Positions 8,420 to 18,654 of a stretch of DNA of 64,000 nucleotides are shown here, piece by piece (position 1 is the stretch's first letter; each line of letters opens with the position of its first letter). The notes under the pieces are model-generated. The model ran no database searches. It was not told where the DNA came from and saw only the letters and a program-made list of their open reading frames with translations. This DNA is from Sulfurospirillum sp. SCADC (lineage in GTDB: Bacteria > Campylobacterota > Campylobacteria > Campylobacterales > Sulfurospirillaceae): assembly GCF_000743525.1 (NCBI RefSeq), contig NZ_JQGK01000016.1:21257-85256 (forward strand), given 5' to 3'. The translations under genes and the position numbers were made by a program.

Positions 8420-8585
8420 TAGACTTCTTCCCTAGCCCATTGAAAAAAGAGTATCGCTTATAGCACATCACTTTTTAAAACTAAAAACATCGCCATAGCT
8501 TCGGCTATGACTCAATTTTGAGTTTCAAAAATTAACGTACTCTAAGCAAACTCTTCATTTTTTCAAGGGTTAGGAAAGAAGTCTA
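8420..8585. repeat. 166-bp imperfect inverted repeat centred on a TTCG tetraloop
   Basis: The ends are a perfect 10-bp inverted pair (TAGACTTCTT at 8420-8429, AAGAAGTCTA at 8576-8585). Pairing continues with mismatches through the whole length to a perfect apex, CATAGC-TTCG-GCTATG (8494-8509), which lies within a base or two of the exact midpoint. It encodes no protein. It lies between divergent rnhB and the SpoIIE-type gene. Options are a long-hairpin small RNA (a 6S-like fold is one), a MITE-like element, or a leader structure of the downstream gene. Confidence 0.8.
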
Positions 8586-8601
8586 TTGAAGGAGTTAAGA
8601 C

Positions 8602-9852
8602 ATGTTCCATGAAAAAGAAGACCTTGAAAAAGCGTTCAATAAAGAGCTTTTTGTGATCAAAAATGACCTGTACTATCAGCAAATTGATTTGACGAAAAAC
8701 AAGAAAAAGGAACTTTTGCGTGTCGACATCTCGTACAAACCGCACAGCACGCTCAGTGGCGACACCTATTCCCTTCGTAAAACCAACGATGGAAGGTTGG
8801 TGGGGTTTATTGCCGATGCGATGGGAAAAGGGCTCTCTGCGGCGATGAGTGCGATGGCGATCACCCGATTTTTAAACTATTTTTTTGATGAGCTCGAAGA
8901 GGAAGAGGGATTTGTTTTTGATGTCTGGATCACCAAGACGCTAAAATTTTTGCAAAAAAATCTCTTTGATGAAGAGATCATGAGCATTTTGTTGGTGGAG
9001 TATGATATTCACAAATCCGTTGTCAAATACGCATCTTGTGGCATGCCAGCCTTTTTTATCATCAGTGAAAAAGGTGAGTTTCAATCAATCCGCAGTAACA
9101 ATCCTCCTTTAAGTATTTTCACACAAAGTGTGCGCAGTAACACCCTTCCTTCCGTTCCGATTGCGAAGATGCTCTGCTACAGCGATGGACTTAGCGAGAG
9201 TCTCCTGCGTGATGGAAAACTCTATGCTTCGTGTTTGAAAGAAGACTTTGTTGACTCCATATGCGTTAAAGATTTTCGGGATAAAGTGAAAGAGCGCATT
9301 GGCAAGGGAGATGATGATCTGACCTACATTTACATCCAAAAATTGGAGATTTTCAAAACGTTTAAGGTGCTTCGCATTCCCAGTACTTACGAAGCGATCG
9401 ATGAAGCACTGCTTGGCATTACGCAGTATCTAAAAGCGCATCATATTGATAGTAAAACATCGAGTCAGATTATGCTAACCCTCTCAGAGCTTCTGCTCAA
9501 TGCTTTGGAACATGGCAGTTTTGGGGTCGATAAAGCACGGAAGAATTATCTGATGGAGCATAATGTATTTGATGAGGAGATGCTGCGGCTTGAGAAAGTG
9601 CATCAGCGCAAAAAGATCAAGATCGTCTATGGCATCATTCCGAATGGCAGGCGCGAACTTTTTGAGGCGACGATTAGCGACCAAGGCGAAGGGTTTGATA
9701 CGATGGTGCTCAAAAACATTGTCCTCAATGCGGAGAAGTTTAGCGGACGGGGGTTTGTCATTATTCGCAAACTTTTGGATCATTTTTATTTCAACAAAAA
9801 AGGCAATGCCATTACGATTCAAAAATTCATCACTCCGACGTTAGAGTTGTAG
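8602..9852 (+). CDS. SpoIIE-type PP2C phosphatase with C-terminal RsbW-like ATPase domain
   Basis: The 416-residue product has a SpoIIE/PP2C domain (about 40-245) with SGDTYSL, ADAMGKGLSAAM and YSDGLSE metal-binding motifs. It is followed by an HATPase_c_2 domain (about 255-410) with LSELLLNALEHG (N box) and SDQGEGFD, SGRGFVII (G boxes). It combines the two opposing activities of partner-switching systems, dephosphorylating and phosphorylating an anti-sigma antagonist. There is no receiver, PAS or membrane segment. ATG 8602 follows GAAGGAG. No antagonist (STAS) or sigma gene is adjacent, so its target is unknown. Confidence 0.85.
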   Translation: MFHEKEDLEKAFNKELFVIKNDLYYQQIDLTKNKKKELLRVDISYKPHSTLSGDTYSLRKTNDGRLVGFIADAMGKGLSAAMSAMAITRFLNYFFDELEEEEGFVFDVWITKTLKFLQKNLFDEEIMSILLVEYDIHKSVVKYASCGMPAFFIISEKGEFQSIRSNNPPLSIFTQSVRSNTLPSVPIAKMLCYSDGLSESLLRDGKLYASCLKEDFVDSICVKDFRDKVKERIGKGDDDLTYIYIQKLEIFKTFKVLRIPSTYEAIDEALLGITQYLKAHHIDSKTSSQIMLTLSELLLNALEHGSFGVDKARKNYLMEHNVFDEEMLRLEKVHQRKKIKIVYGIIPNGRRELFEATISDQGEGFDTMVLKNIVLNAEKFSGRGFVIIRKLLDHFYFNKKGNAITIQKFITPTLEL

Positions 9853-10917
9853 TGCCCACTCCCAAAAAGGGGCGATGGAGAAGCTAAAGCCTCCGATGTC
9901 TTTGGCACTTTCACTGCTCAGGGTGACGACTTCAATACGCTTTACATGTAAAGCCCAAAAGGTCGGTAAAAGCTTTTGAAGTTTCATCTCAATCGCTTCA
10001 GTGGTCGCAAACCCAACGCAGACAATGGCAAGCGATTCTTCTGGGAGAAAAAAGTCAATTCCCTCTTCGTAAAAGACGGTTTTACCGCGTTTAATGAGCT
10101 CCAAAAAGACCATATTTTCAAAACGCTTCAAAAAATCTTTCTTAAACGTCAGGGCGTCTTTGAGCGCAAAATCAATCGGATAGACTTTTTTAGCGTAGCT
10201 TGGTTGGTTGAACTTCTCGACAAAGAACAGCAATTTTTGATCGACCAACTCAGAGGTGATGGCATAGAGTTTGTCTTTGGAAATTTTGGTAAAACTCTTT
10301 AAATGGTTGTAAATCTGAAAGAGCGAAATTTTGCTTCCTTGCAGTTCACACAACCGTTTGTAGATCAAAAAAGTGGTCGTGTCATTGAAGATAAGATGCA
10401 ACATCATCTGCATCTGCCGTTGATAATCTTGCTCGACACTTTGCACGATGTGCGGGTAGGTGCCGTGGTTGGTGAAGAGATTGAAGAGATGCTCAATATT
10501 CGAGTGTTTTTTATCAAACGAGATAAACTCCTCAAAATCTAAAGGGTAAAGTGTCAGAGAGTCAAAGCCCAAAAGTGTTTTACATGTAAAGGTGGTTGTG
10601 AGAAGGATCTCCTCTACACTCGGAAGCTCAAACGAGAAGTCAAAATGCTCGATGACAAGGAGTTTGATGCGGTTTTTTTGCACAAAAAGAGGCAAGTGTT
10701 CCGCCACCAAATGAGACTCCACGCGATCATCGGAAAAATCAATGTAGAGGTAGCTTCCTTTGTCATAATGGCTTAAATGATCAATAATCAAATGCGTTTT
10801 ACCACTCTTCCTCGGCCCATACAAAATGGTTTTTTTGTGCGTGATAGATAGTTTTCGATCCAAAAAGAGACTGTTTTTAAAATTCATTTCGTAAAAAAAT
10901 TGGAGTGTTTGCATCAT
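9841..10917 (-). CDS. P-loop ATPase, AAA/DUF4143-like
   Basis: The 358-residue product has a Walker A GPRKSGKTHLI at about 34-44 and a Walker B-like LLVIEHFDF near 90. A helical and winged-helix middle follows, then a C-terminal FENMVFLELIKRG...FFLPEE segment like the nuclease-fold tail of archaeal-type ATPases (DUF4143 group). Cellular role unknown; relatives are often linked to mobile or toxin loci. It converges on and slightly overlaps the SpoIIE-type gene (12 bases). Two copies of the iterated palindrome lie inside. The start is MMQTL at 10917 or the next Met. Confidence 0.7.
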   Translation of the reverse strand: MMQTLQFFYEMNFKNSLFLDRKLSITHKKTILYGPRKSGKTHLIIDHLSHYDKGSYLYIDFSDDRVESHLVAEHLPLFVQKNRIKLLVIEHFDFSFELPSVEEILLTTTFTCKTLLGFDSLTLYPLDFEEFISFDKKHSNIEHLFNLFTNHGTYPHIVQSVEQDYQRQMQMMLHLIFNDTTTFLIYKRLCELQGSKISLFQIYNHLKSFTKISKDKLYAITSELVDQKLLFFVEKFNQPSYAKKVYPIDFALKDALTFKKDFLKRFENMVFLELIKRGKTVFYEEGIDFFLPEESLAIVCVGFATTEAIEMKLQKLLPTFWALHVKRIEVVTLSSESAKDIGGFSFSIAPFWEWALQL

Positions 10918-10998
10918 TTTCCTTTGGGGAAAGTTTATTATCTTCCTTATTAAAAGGAAATAAAATGAATATTCGTACGCTAAAAAGCCCTATATTTC

Positions 10999-11027
10999 TT
11001 GACTTCTTATATCTATTGTTGTAAAAT
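10999..11027 (+). promoter_or_regulatory. S10 operon promoter
   Basis: TTGACT (10999-11004), a 17-base spacer and TAAAAT (11022-11027) make a near-consensus sigma-70 promoter, 57 bases upstream of rpsJ. No comparably strong promoter is evident until the one upstream of rpmJ, so this one probably drives most of the cluster. Confidence 0.75.
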
Positions 11028-11083
11028 CACAGTCCTTTAATTAGGTCATCTTCAAGGTGGCAAGTTCTTTACAGGGGTACCAA

Positions 11084-11395
11084 ATGGAAAAAATTAGACT
11101 TAAACTCAAGGCGTATGACCATAGAGTTTTAGACAGATCTGTTGCAGCTATCGTCGAAGCTGTCAAACGAACTGGAGCCGAGATCGTCGGACCAATTCCT
11201 ATGCCTACAAAAATCAAGCGCTATACAGTGCTTAGATCTCCGCACGTAAACAAATCTTCAAGAGAGCAATTTGAGATGAGAATCCATGCACGTATGATCG
11301 ACATCGTGTCTGCGACGACTGATACAGTTGATTCACTCATGAAACTTGACTTGGCACCTGAAGTCAATGTTGAAGTTAGAGCTATGGGTAAATAA
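11084..11395 (+). CDS. rpsJ: 30S ribosomal protein S10
   Basis: 103 residues starting [17 protein letters not shown], the conserved S10 N-terminus, so ATG 11084 with upstream AGGGG is chosen over an earlier in-frame ATG at 11057. S10 is part of the small-subunit head and, as NusE, joins antitermination complexes. First gene of the S10-spc-alpha cluster. Confidence 0.97.
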   Translation: MEKIRLKLKAYDHRVLDRSVAAIVEAVKRTGAEIVGPIPMPTKIKRYTVLRSPHVNKSSREQFEMRIHARMIDIVSATTDTVDSLMKLDLAPEVNVEVRAMGK

Positions 11396-11404
11396 GGGGT
11401 AATG

Positions 11405-11983
11405 ATGGAATATATTATTGAAAAAATCGGCATGAGCCGAACAATCGCAGTACCAAGCGTTCCTGTCACGTTACTCAGAGTCTTAGAAGCAAAAGTATGT
11501 GAAGTTAACGCTGAAAAACGTGCTTTAGTTTCATATGTGAGTGGCAAAAAAATGAACAAAGCTATTGCGGGTCAGCAAAAGAAATATAACCTTTCTGCTG
11601 CATTCAACCGTTTCGTAACACTCGATGTTGCAAACGCTGAAGCTGGGGATTTAGATACAGCACCTTTGGGTGAAGCCAAAACACTGAAAGTCTCTTTGAG
11701 TACTAAAGGTAGAGGTTTTACAGGTGTTATGAAACGTCACAATTTTAGTGGTGGACCAGGTGCTCACGGTCACCGTTTCCATAGAACTACGGGCTCAATC
11801 GGTAACTGCGAATGGCCAGGTCGTGTTCAAAAAGGCAGAAAAATGCCAGGTCATTATGGTAACACTCAAGTGACTGTAAAAAATGAGATCGTTTCATTTG
11901 ACGCACAAAATGGTATCTTAGCTGTTAAAGGCTCCGTGCCAGGTGCAAATGGATCATTAGGTAAAGTAAGGATTGTTAAATGA
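11405..11983 (+). CDS. rplC: 50S ribosomal protein L3
   Basis: 192 residues with the L3 core [16 protein letters not shown] and the glycine-rich [13 protein letters not shown] loop that reaches the peptidyl transferase centre. Two adjacent ATGs (11402, 11405) are possible; the second has the better spacing from AAGGGG. The stop overlaps the rplD start by 4 bases. Confidence 0.97.
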   Translation: MEYIIEKIGMSRTIAVPSVPVTLLRVLEAKVCEVNAEKRALVSYVSGKKMNKAIAGQQKKYNLSAAFNRFVTLDVANAEAGDLDTAPLGEAKTLKVSLSTKGRGFTGVMKRHNFSGGPGAHGHRFHRTTGSIGNCEWPGRVQKGRKMPGHYGNTQVTVKNEIVSFDAQNGILAVKGSVPGANGSLGKVRIVK

Positions 11984-12594
11984 GTAGCGCAATCGTATTA
12001 AATGAAAAATTAGAAAATGTTGGTGCATTGGCTCTTCCTTCAAGTTTTGAAGAGATCCATTCACATAACCTATATCTTTATGTCAAATCATACCAAGCTG
12101 CGCTTCGTTCCAACACTGCTCACTCTAAAACAAAAGGTGAAGTAAGTGGTGGTGGTAAAAAACCATGGGCTCAAAAAGGTCGTGGTGGTGCACGTGCTGG
12201 TAGTAGAAGAAGTCCAGTATGGGTTGGCGGTGGTGCTGCATTTGGCCCAAAAGCTAACAAAAACTATGATTTGAAAGTTAACAAAAAACAGAAAAAATTA
12301 GCACTTGAATTCGCATTGAATGAAAAAGCGCTTAATAACGCACTTTTTGTTGTTGATTCTTTAACCGTAGAATCAGGTAAAACTAAAGATGCAGCAAAAA
12401 TCGTAAAAACACTTGGAACAAGAGACGCATTAATCGTTAAAGAGTTGGTTGATGAGAATACATTGTTAGCGTTTAGAAATCTTCAAAACTGCTACCTTGT
12501 CGAAGCGAATGAGCTTAATGCGTATTTAGCAACTGCGTTCTATGCGGTAATCATAGAAAAATCAGTGCTTGAAACAATCACAAAAGAGGGCTAA
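11980..12594 (+). CDS. rplD: 50S ribosomal protein L4
   Basis: 204 residues with the L4 extended loop ([21 protein letters not shown], about 48-70) that lines the exit tunnel. In E. coli L4 also represses its own S10 operon, but I see no comparable leader before rpsJ here. ATGA overlap with rplC. Confidence 0.97.
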   Translation: MSSAIVLNEKLENVGALALPSSFEEIHSHNLYLYVKSYQAALRSNTAHSKTKGEVSGGGKKPWAQKGRGGARAGSRRSPVWVGGGAAFGPKANKNYDLKVNKKQKKLALEFALNEKALNNALFVVDSLTVESGKTKDAAKIVKTLGTRDALIVKELVDENTLLAFRNLQNCYLVEANELNAYLATAFYAVIIEKSVLETITKEG

Positions 12595-12596
12595 GA

Positions 12597-12878
12597 ATGG
12601 CTGATATTACTGATATTAAGGCAATCCTTTATACTGAAAAGAGCTTGAGCCTTCAAGAGAATGGTACTGTGGTTATCCAAACTTCCGTAAGAATGACAAA
12701 AAATGGTTTAAAAGAGGTATTAAAACAATACTTTGGTTTCACTCCATTAAAAATCAATTCTCTTAGAGTTATGGGAAAAGTTAAGAAGTTTAAAGGCATT
12801 GAAGGCAAACGTAATGATTTTAAAAAGTTTTATGTTCAGTTGCCAGAGGGCGCTAAACTAGAGAATGTGGAGGCGTAA
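12597..12878 (+). CDS. rplW: 50S ribosomal protein L23
   Basis: 93 residues with the short bacterial L23 fold, including ILYTEKSL and a basic [17 protein letters not shown] loop. It lies at the exit of the peptide tunnel and docks trigger factor and SRP. Tightly spaced between rplD and rplB. Confidence 0.96.
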   Translation: MADITDIKAILYTEKSLSLQENGTVVIQTSVRMTKNGLKEVLKQYFGFTPLKINSLRVMGKVKKFKGIEGKRNDFKKFYVQLPEGAKLENVEA

Positions 12879-12880
12879 TC

Positions 12881-13711
12881 ATGGCAATAAAATCATTTAA
12901 ACCCTATACCCCCAGTCGTAGATTTTTAACAGGACTTGATTCAGGTGACATTACGGCAAAAGCCAGTGTTCCTTCACTCCTTGTTAAAATTGCTGCAACG
13001 GCAGGTAGAAATAACAATGGTAGAATCACTTCTCGTCATAAAGAAGCGGGTGCTAAAAAACTGTACAGAATTATTGACTTCAAACGAAGAAAATTTGATG
13101 TAGAGGGAACAGTAGCTGCTATTGAATATGATCCAAACAGAAACTGTAGAATTGCGCTGATCAATTATGCCGATGGTGACAAAAGATATATTCTTCAACC
13201 ATCAGGTCTAAAAGTAGGCGATAAAGTTCAATCAGCTGAAGCGGGACTGGATATTAAACCCGGTAATGCAATGAAACTTAAAAGTATCCCTGTGGGTACG
13301 ATCTTACATAACGTCGAACTCAAACCTGGTAAAGGCGGACAAATGGCACGTAGTGCTGGTGGTTACGCTCAACTTATGGGTAAAGAGACTCAGTATGTTA
13401 TGGTAAGACTTCCAAGTGGTGAGATGAGACAAATTTTGGCTGAGTGTATGGCTACGGTTGGTGTTGTCGGAAATGAAGATTGGGCTAACGTCGTCATCGG
13501 TAAAGCGGGTCGTAACAGACACCGTGGTATTCGTCCTCAAACTCGTGGTTCTGCTATGAACCCAGTCGATCACCCACACGGTGGTGGTGAGGGTAAAACC
13601 AACTCAGGACGTCATCCAGTAACGCCATGGGGACAACCAACTAAAGGTAGAAAAACTCGTAAGAAAAAAGCGAGCGACAAACTGATTATTTCTAGAAGAA
13701 AAGGAAAATAG
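12881..13711 (+). CDS. rplB: 50S ribosomal protein L2
   Basis: 276 residues with the L2 hallmark [14 protein letters not shown] near residue 225, which holds the functional histidine region, and the basic [15 protein letters not shown] tail. It is needed for subunit association and peptidyl transfer. It ends one base before rpsS begins. Confidence 0.98.
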   Translation: MAIKSFKPYTPSRRFLTGLDSGDITAKASVPSLLVKIAATAGRNNNGRITSRHKEAGAKKLYRIIDFKRRKFDVEGTVAAIEYDPNRNCRIALINYADGDKRYILQPSGLKVGDKVQSAEAGLDIKPGNAMKLKSIPVGTILHNVELKPGKGGQMARSAGGYAQLMGKETQYVMVRLPSGEMRQILAECMATVGVVGNEDWANVVIGKAGRNRHRGIRPQTRGSAMNPVDHPHGGGEGKTNSGRHPVTPWGQPTKGRKTRKKKASDKLIISRRKGK

Positions 13712-13993
13712 ATGGCTAGATCGCTAAAAAAAGGTCCTTTTGTTGACGCTCATTTGTTGAAAAAAACGGTTGAAGCAAAAGAGACAAAATCAAACAAGCC
13801 GATTAAGACATGGTCTCGTAGAAGTACTATTATTCCTGATATGATCGGTTTGACATTCAATGTCCATAACGGTAGAAACTTTGTTCCAGTTTACGTTACA
13901 GAGAACCATATCGGTTATAAAATGGGTGAATTCGCACCAACTCGTACGTTCAAGGGTCATAAAGGCTCTGTTCAGAAAAAAATTGGTAAGTAG
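13712..13993 (+). CDS. rpsS: 30S ribosomal protein S19
   Basis: 93 residues starting [15 protein letters not shown], with the conserved GHKLGEF-like block ([16 protein letters not shown]). It binds the head of the small subunit next to S13. Adjacent to rplB without a gap. Confidence 0.97.
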   Translation: MARSLKKGPFVDAHLLKKTVEAKETKSNKPIKTWSRRSTIIPDMIGLTFNVHNGRNFVPVYVTENHIGYKMGEFAPTRTFKGHKGSVQKKIGK

Positions 13994-14000
13994 GTAGACT

Positions 14001-14333
14001 ATGAGTAAAGCAATATTAAAATTTATCAGATTATCTCCTACAAAAGCAAGGTTAATTGCACGTGAAGTTCAAGGAATGAATGCTGAGCTTGCTATGGCAA
14101 GTTTAGAGTTTATGCCAAACAAAGGTGCAAAAATCATCTCTAAAGTGATCGCTTCTGCTGTTTCTAATGGCGGATTTGAACCTCAAGAAGTCGTGGTTGC
14201 TTCTTGCCGTGTTGACGCAGGTCCGGTACTTAAACGTTTTCTGCCAAGAGCAAGAGGTAGTGCAAGTGGCATTAGAAAACCAACTTCTCATGTATTTGTT
14301 GAAGTAGCAAAAGCTGCAAAGAAGGAAGACTAA
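14001..14333 (+). CDS. rplV: 50S ribosomal protein L22
   Basis: 110 residues, with [14 protein letters not shown] at the N-terminus and the beta-hairpin [17 protein letters not shown] that extends into the exit tunnel near the macrolide site. Same order as in other bacteria, between rpsS and rpsC. Confidence 0.97.
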   Translation: MSKAILKFIRLSPTKARLIAREVQGMNAELAMASLEFMPNKGAKIISKVIASAVSNGGFEPQEVVVASCRVDAGPVLKRFLPRARGSASGIRKPTSHVFVEVAKAAKKED

Positions 14334-14334
14334 G

Positions 14335-15048
14335 ATGGGTCAAAAAGTAAATCCGATTGGTTTAAGACTTGGTATTAATAGAAACTGGGATTCACGTTGG
14401 TTCCCAGGTAAACAAACCTTAGCGACAAGCATTGGTGAAGATTACAAAATTAGAACATTTTTGAAAAAAGAGCTTTACTATGCAGGTGTGAGTCAAATCT
14501 TGATCGAGCGTACTGCTAAAAAGCTTAGAGTGACTGTTGTTGCAGCACGTCCTGGTATCATTATTGGTAAAAAGGGCTCTGATATTGAAAAATTAAGAGT
14601 TAAATTAACCAAATTGATTGATAAAGATGTGAATGTCAACATTAAAGAAGAGAGACGCCCTCAAGCTTCTGCTCAACTGTGTGCAGAAAACGTTGCAATG
14701 CAACTTGAGCGCCGTGTCGCCTTTAGAAGAGCAATGAAAAAAGTGATTCAAGGTGCACAAAAATCAGGGGCTAAAGGTATTAAAATTTCTGTCTCTGGAC
14801 GTCTTGGTGGCGCTGAGATGGCAAGAACGGAATGGTACTTAGAAGGACGCGTTCCTCTTCATACGCTAAGAGCAAAAATCGATTACGGTTTTGCTGAAGC
14901 ACACACAACATACGGTGTTATTGGTGTTAAAGTATGGATCTTCAAAGGTGAGGTTCTTGTAAAAGGACTTGTTCCTGAAAAAGAAGAAGCACCTGAGAAA
15001 GAGAATTCACGCAAGCCAAGAGCGCGTAAAGAGAGAGGTAAAAACTAA
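14335..15048 (+). CDS. rpsC: 30S ribosomal protein S3
   Basis: 237 residues: [13 protein letters not shown] start, KH domain with [16 protein letters not shown] (about 75-90), and the C-terminal S3 domain [14 protein letters not shown]. The tail has extra Lys/Glu/Arg residues. It lies at the mRNA entry channel. The last base overlaps the rplP start. Confidence 0.98.
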   Translation: MGQKVNPIGLRLGINRNWDSRWFPGKQTLATSIGEDYKIRTFLKKELYYAGVSQILIERTAKKLRVTVVAARPGIIIGKKGSDIEKLRVKLTKLIDKDVNVNIKEERRPQASAQLCAENVAMQLERRVAFRRAMKKVIQGAQKSGAKGIKISVSGRLGGAEMARTEWYLEGRVPLHTLRAKIDYGFAEAHTTYGVIGVKVWIFKGEVLVKGLVPEKEEAPEKENSRKPRARKERGKN

Positions 15049-15473
15049 TGTTAATGCCTAAACGAACGAAATATAAAAAGCAGATGAAAGGCCGCAACCG
15101 CGGTGAAGCCAGCAGTGGCGCATCAATCTCTTTTGGTGAAATCGGTCTTAAAGCCGTTGAAGCAGGACGTATTGATTCACGCCAAATTGAGGCTGCGAGG
15201 ATTGCGTACACACGACATGTGAAGCGTCAAGCAAAGACATGGATTCGTGTATTCCCAGACAAACCATTAACGGCTAAACCTATCGAAACACGTATGGGTA
15301 AAGGTAAAGGTTCTGTTGATAAGTGGGTTATGAATATTAAGCCTGGTAGAATTATTTTTGAAATGGCCGGTGTTTCTGAAGAGTTAGCGCGCGAAGCATT
15401 AACCCTTGCAATGCACAAATTGCCTTTCAAAACCAAGATTGTAACTCGAGAGAGCGAAAATGAAGTATATTGA
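15048..15473 (+). CDS. rplP: 50S ribosomal protein L16
   Basis: 141 residues starting [19 protein letters not shown], with the [13 protein letters not shown] loop that contacts the A-site tRNA. It overlaps rpmC by 14 bases, so the two are probably translationally coupled. Confidence 0.98.
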   Translation: MLMPKRTKYKKQMKGRNRGEASSGASISFGEIGLKAVEAGRIDSRQIEAARIAYTRHVKRQAKTWIRVFPDKPLTAKPIETRMGKGKGSVDKWVMNIKPGRIIFEMAGVSEELAREALTLAMHKLPFKTKIVTRESENEVY

Positions 15474-15648
15474 TTTAAACGGCAAAAGCGCGTCAGAGCT
15501 TTTAGAGTTGTTAAAAGAGAAAAAGGTTCTTTTGTTTACATTAAGACAAAAGTTAAAAACAATGCAACTTACTAATCCAAATGAGATTAAAGAAGTTAGA
15601 AGAGATATCGCACGTATTAATACGGCAATTTCTGCTCAAAACAAGTAG
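15460..15648 (+). CDS. rpmC: 50S ribosomal protein L29
   Basis: 62 residues forming the L29 helical pair, with [23 protein letters not shown] and [13 protein letters not shown]. It sits beside L23 at the tunnel exit. It starts inside rplP, in a different frame. Confidence 0.96.
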   Translation: MKYIDLNGKSASELLELLKEKKVLLFTLRQKLKTMQLTNPNEIKEVRRDIARINTAISAQNK

Positions 15649-15657
15649 GGGTAACTA

Positions 15658-15909
15658 ATGGCTTTAAAACGAGAGATTCAAGGCGTAGTTGTTCAGAAAA
15701 CTGGTGATAAAACCATCACCGTTTTGGTAGAGAGACGTGTAATGCACCCACGATATCGCAAGTTCGTTAAACGTTTCAAAAAATACCTTGTCCATGACGA
15801 GAGCAACCAAGTCAAAATCGGCGACACAGTAAGCGCTATTGAGTGCAGACCACTTTCAAAAAGAAAGTCTTTTAGACTGAATGTGATTGTTAAAGTGGGA
15901 GTTGAATAA
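15658..15909 (+). CDS. rpsQ: 30S ribosomal protein S17
   Basis: 83 residues with the S17 OB fold: [21 protein letters not shown], then a [21 protein letters not shown] block. A primary 16S rRNA binder. Last gene of the classical S10 operon; rplN follows directly. Confidence 0.97.
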   Translation: MALKREIQGVVVQKTGDKTITVLVERRVMHPRYRKFVKRFKKYLVHDESNQVKIGDTVSAIECRPLSKRKSFRLNVIVKVGVE

Positions 15910-16277
15910 TGATACAAAGTTTTACAAGATTAGCTGTTGCTGATAACAGTGGTGCTAAAGAGATTATGTGTATTAAAGTTCTTGGTGGTAGTAAACGTCG
16001 TTATGCAACCGTAGGCGATGTTATCATCGCGTCTGTCAAAAAAGCGTTACCAAGTGGTAAAGTTAAAAAAGGACAGGTGGTTAAGGCGGTTATCGTAAGA
16101 ACAAAAAAAGAGATCCAAAGAGAGAATGGCTCATTGATTCGTTTTGATGAAAATGCTGCTGTTATTCTTGATAACAAAAGAGAGCCAATCGGTACACGTA
16201 TTTTCGGACCAGTCGGTCGTGAAGTTCGTTATGCTAACTTTATGAAAATCGTATCTTTGGCACCGGAGGTACTATAA
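15909..16277 (+). CDS. rplN: 50S ribosomal protein L14
   Basis: 122 residues: [27 protein letters not shown] start, and [11 protein letters not shown] near the C-terminus, both typical of L14. It forms an intersubunit bridge and is the docking site for RsfS. It overlaps rpsQ and rplX by one base each. Confidence 0.98.
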   Translation: MIQSFTRLAVADNSGAKEIMCIKVLGGSKRRYATVGDVIIASVKKALPSGKVKKGQVVKAVIVRTKKEIQRENGSLIRFDENAAVILDNKREPIGTRIFGPVGREVRYANFMKIVSLAPEVL

Positions 16278-16513
16278 TGGCGACGAAGATGAAAATTAAA
16301 AAAGGCGATACTGTTAAAGTAATCGCAGGCGACGATAAAGGTAAAGAGGCAAAAGTACTTCAAGTAATGCCTAAAACTTCACAAGTCGTTGTTGAAGGTT
16401 GCAAGGTAGTAAAAAAAGCCATTAAGCCAAGTGAGAGCAACCCTAAGGGTGGTTTTTCAAATATTGAGAAACCAATTCATGTCTCAAATGTGGCTAAAGT
16501 AGAGGGTAAATAA
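16277..16513 (+). CDS. rplX: 50S ribosomal protein L24
   Basis: 78 residues with a KOW motif at the N-terminus ([21 protein letters not shown]). It starts assembly of the large subunit. Shorter than the E. coli protein, as usual in this phylum. Confidence 0.97.
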   Translation: MATKMKIKKGDTVKVIAGDDKGKEAKVLQVMPKTSQVVVEGCKVVKKAIKPSESNPKGGFSNIEKPIHVSNVAKVEGK

Positions 16514-17058
16514 TGAACAGATTGCAAGAGAAATTTAATGCTGAAGTTCAACCAGCATTGGTTAAAGAGTTTAATATTGCTAATCCTATGTTGTCACCTA
16601 AAATTGAAAAAGTCGTTATCAGCGTTGGTGCTGGTGAAGAAGGTAAAGATACGAAGTTATTACAAAATATCGTCGATACCATCTCTTTAATCGCTGGTCA
16701 AAAAGCGGTTGTTGCGAATGCTAAAAAATCAGTTGCTGGTTTTAAAGTACGTGCTGGTTACCCGGTCGGTGTTAAAGTAACACTTCGTAAAGAGAATATG
16801 TACGCATTTTTGGACAAACTTATCTCTGTAGCACTTCCAAGAGTAAAAGATTTTAGAGGGCTTCCACGAGTAGGTTTTGACGGACGTGCAAACTACAACT
16901 TTGGTCTTAATGAGCAATTAATGTTTCCTGAGGTTGAGTATGATAACATCATGAAAACTCACGGAATGAATATTACGATCGTAACAACTGCTAGCAATGA
17001 TAAAGAAGCATTTAAACTTCTTGAACTCATTGGTTTGCCGTTCGCAAAAGGTAAATAA
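16513..17058 (+). CDS. rplE: 50S ribosomal protein L5
   Basis: 181 residues, with [18 protein letters not shown], the [22 protein letters not shown] region and [10 protein letters not shown], all characteristic of L5. It binds 5S rRNA and contacts the P-site tRNA. One-base overlap with rplX. Confidence 0.98.
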   Translation: MNRLQEKFNAEVQPALVKEFNIANPMLSPKIEKVVISVGAGEEGKDTKLLQNIVDTISLIAGQKAVVANAKKSVAGFKVRAGYPVGVKVTLRKENMYAFLDKLISVALPRVKDFRGLPRVGFDGRANYNFGLNEQLMFPEVEYDNIMKTHGMNITIVTTASNDKEAFKLLELIGLPFAKGK

Positions 17059-17059
17059 T

Positions 17060-17245
17060 ATGGCTAAAAAATCGATGATTGCAAAGGCTGCAAGAACGCC
17101 TAAGTTTCAAGTAAGAGCATACACACGATGTCAAATTTGCGGACGTCCGCATTCTGTTTACAAAGATTTTGGTATCTGCAGAATTTGTCTTCGTAAAATG
17201 GCAAATGAGGGTCTTATTCCAGGCCTCAAAAAAGCAAGCTGGTAA
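17060..17245 (+). CDS. rpsZ: 30S ribosomal protein S14, zinc type
   Basis: 61 residues starting [16 protein letters not shown]. It has the four zinc cysteines, CQIC...CRIC, so this is the short zinc-dependent form of S14. ATG 17060 is chosen on homology over an earlier in-frame ATG at 16997 that lies inside rplE. Confidence 0.97.
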   Translation: MAKKSMIAKAARTPKFQVRAYTRCQICGRPHSVYKDFGICRICLRKMANEGLIPGLKKASW

Positions 17246-17256
17246 GGAAATAGACT

Positions 17257-17652
17257 ATGATTAATGATCTAGTAGCAGATTCTTTAACAAGAATCAGAAA
17301 TGCATCAATGCGTAAACTTGATGTGACTAAATTAATGCATTCAAAACTGGTTGAAGCGATTTTAGTTATTTTCCAAAACAAAGGTTATATCGAAAGTTTT
17401 AACGTTGTTGAAGAGGGTCCTAAGAAATTTATCAATGTTGTTTTGAAGTATGATGCAAGAGGCACCCAAGTCATTAATGAAGTGAAAAAAATCTCAAAAC
17501 CTGGACGTAGAGTCTATAAAGGTCGCGATGAAATTAAACGCTTCAAAAATGGTTATGGTACGATTGTGGTTAGTACATCAAAAGGTGTTCTCAGTAATGA
17601 TGACGCACACAAAGCAGGTCTTGGTGGCGAAGTTATCTGTAGTATTTGGTAA
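17257..17652 (+). CDS. rpsH: 30S ribosomal protein S8
   Basis: 131 residues: [20 protein letters not shown] start and the C-terminal [28 protein letters not shown] block that binds 16S rRNA helix 21. In E. coli S8 regulates the spc operon. A 75-base gap follows, longer than any other in this part of the cluster. Confidence 0.98.
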   Translation: MINDLVADSLTRIRNASMRKLDVTKLMHSKLVEAILVIFQNKGYIESFNVVEEGPKKFINVVLKYDARGTQVINEVKKISKPGRRVYKGRDEIKRFKNGYGTIVVSTSKGVLSNDDAHKAGLGGEVICSIW

Positions 17653-17727
17653 TTAGCTGTTCTTTTATGGTATTCGATATCCATTCTAAGATTGTAAGCT
17701 TATCGTAGACAAGTAAAAGGAAATAAA

Positions 17728-18264
17728 ATGTCTCGTATTGGTAAAAAGCCTGTTAAGATTCCTGCTGGCGTTGAAGTGTCAGTCAATGGTGATTTAATAG
17801 AGTTTAAAAAAGGCAGTGTTCAAAAAGTATTGGACACCAAGGGAAATGTTGACGTAAAAGTTCAAGATGGAGAGCTTGTATTTATTTCAAAAGGTGCTGA
17901 TCGTCAAAGCAGCGCTTTTTGGGGAACATACAGGGCCCTTGGTCAAAATGTTATCACAGGTTTAACCGAAGGTTTTAAAAAGCAACTTGAAATTAACGGT
18001 GTTGGTTACAGAGCTGCCGTTAATGGTAATGTTCTTGAGCTTCAACTTGGATTTTCGCACCCAATCAATTATGAATTTCCAAAAGATATTCAAATTGCTG
18101 TTGAGAAAAACGTGGTGACTATTCAAGGTGATGACAAGCAAGTAGTTGGTCAGATTGCTGCCGAAATTAGAAGTTTTAGAGCTCCAGAGCCTTACAAAGG
18201 TAAAGGTGTTAAATATTCTGATGAAACTATTATCCGTAAAGCCGGAAAAACTTCCAAGAAGTAG
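17728..18264 (+). CDS. rplF: 50S ribosomal protein L6
   Basis: 178 residues with duplicated L6 domains and the C-terminal signature [14 protein letters not shown]. It is near the GTPase centre. The 75-base spacer before it ends in AAAAGGAAATAAA, a good ribosome binding site; I see no clear hairpin or promoter in it. Confidence 0.98.
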   Translation: MSRIGKKPVKIPAGVEVSVNGDLIEFKKGSVQKVLDTKGNVDVKVQDGELVFISKGADRQSSAFWGTYRALGQNVITGLTEGFKKQLEINGVGYRAAVNGNVLELQLGFSHPINYEFPKDIQIAVEKNVVTIQGDDKQVVGQIAAEIRSFRAPEPYKGKGVKYSDETIIRKAGKTSKK

Positions 18265-18273
18265 GGGTAAGAG

Positions 18274-18630
18274 ATGAGAGCAAATATTTTAAAACGAAAG
18301 CTTGCATTAAGAGTTAAACGTAAAAAAAGAGTAAGAGCAGATATTTCTGGGACTGAACAAAGACCAAGAATCTCTTTCTTTAAATCAAATAGATTTCTTT
18401 ATGCGCAAGCAATAGATGATATTAGTGGTGTTACGTTGGCAAGTGTCGATGGCAAAAAATTAGGGTTCAATGCTAGCAAAGCAAGTGCAACAGAAGTTGC
18501 AAAAGTTTTTGCGGAGACGCTCAAGGCTAAGAACTTAACTCAAGTTGTTTATGATAGAAATGGTTATTTGTATCATGGGGTAGTTGCTGCTTTTGCAGAC
18601 GGCCTTAGAGCAAACGGCATAGTGCTATAA
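18274..18630 (+). CDS. rplR: 50S ribosomal protein L18
   Basis: 118 residues with the basic N-terminus and the [20 protein letters not shown] and [20 protein letters not shown] motifs of L18. It binds 5S rRNA together with L5. Confidence 0.97.
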   Translation: MRANILKRKLALRVKRKKRVRADISGTEQRPRISFFKSNRFLYAQAIDDISGVTLASVDGKKLGFNASKASATEVAKVFAETLKAKNLTQVVYDRNGYLYHGVVAAFADGLRANGIVL

Positions 18631-18654
18631 GAAAAAGAAGAGGATAACGATTCA

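Noticed and set aside
11221..11559. 112-codon minus-strand frame across rpsJ/rplC
   Set aside because: Antisense to two certain ribosomal protein genes.
17653..17727. S8 feedback site or promoter before rplF
   Set aside because: The gap is unusually long for this operon, but I could not find a convincing hairpin or -10/-35 pair.
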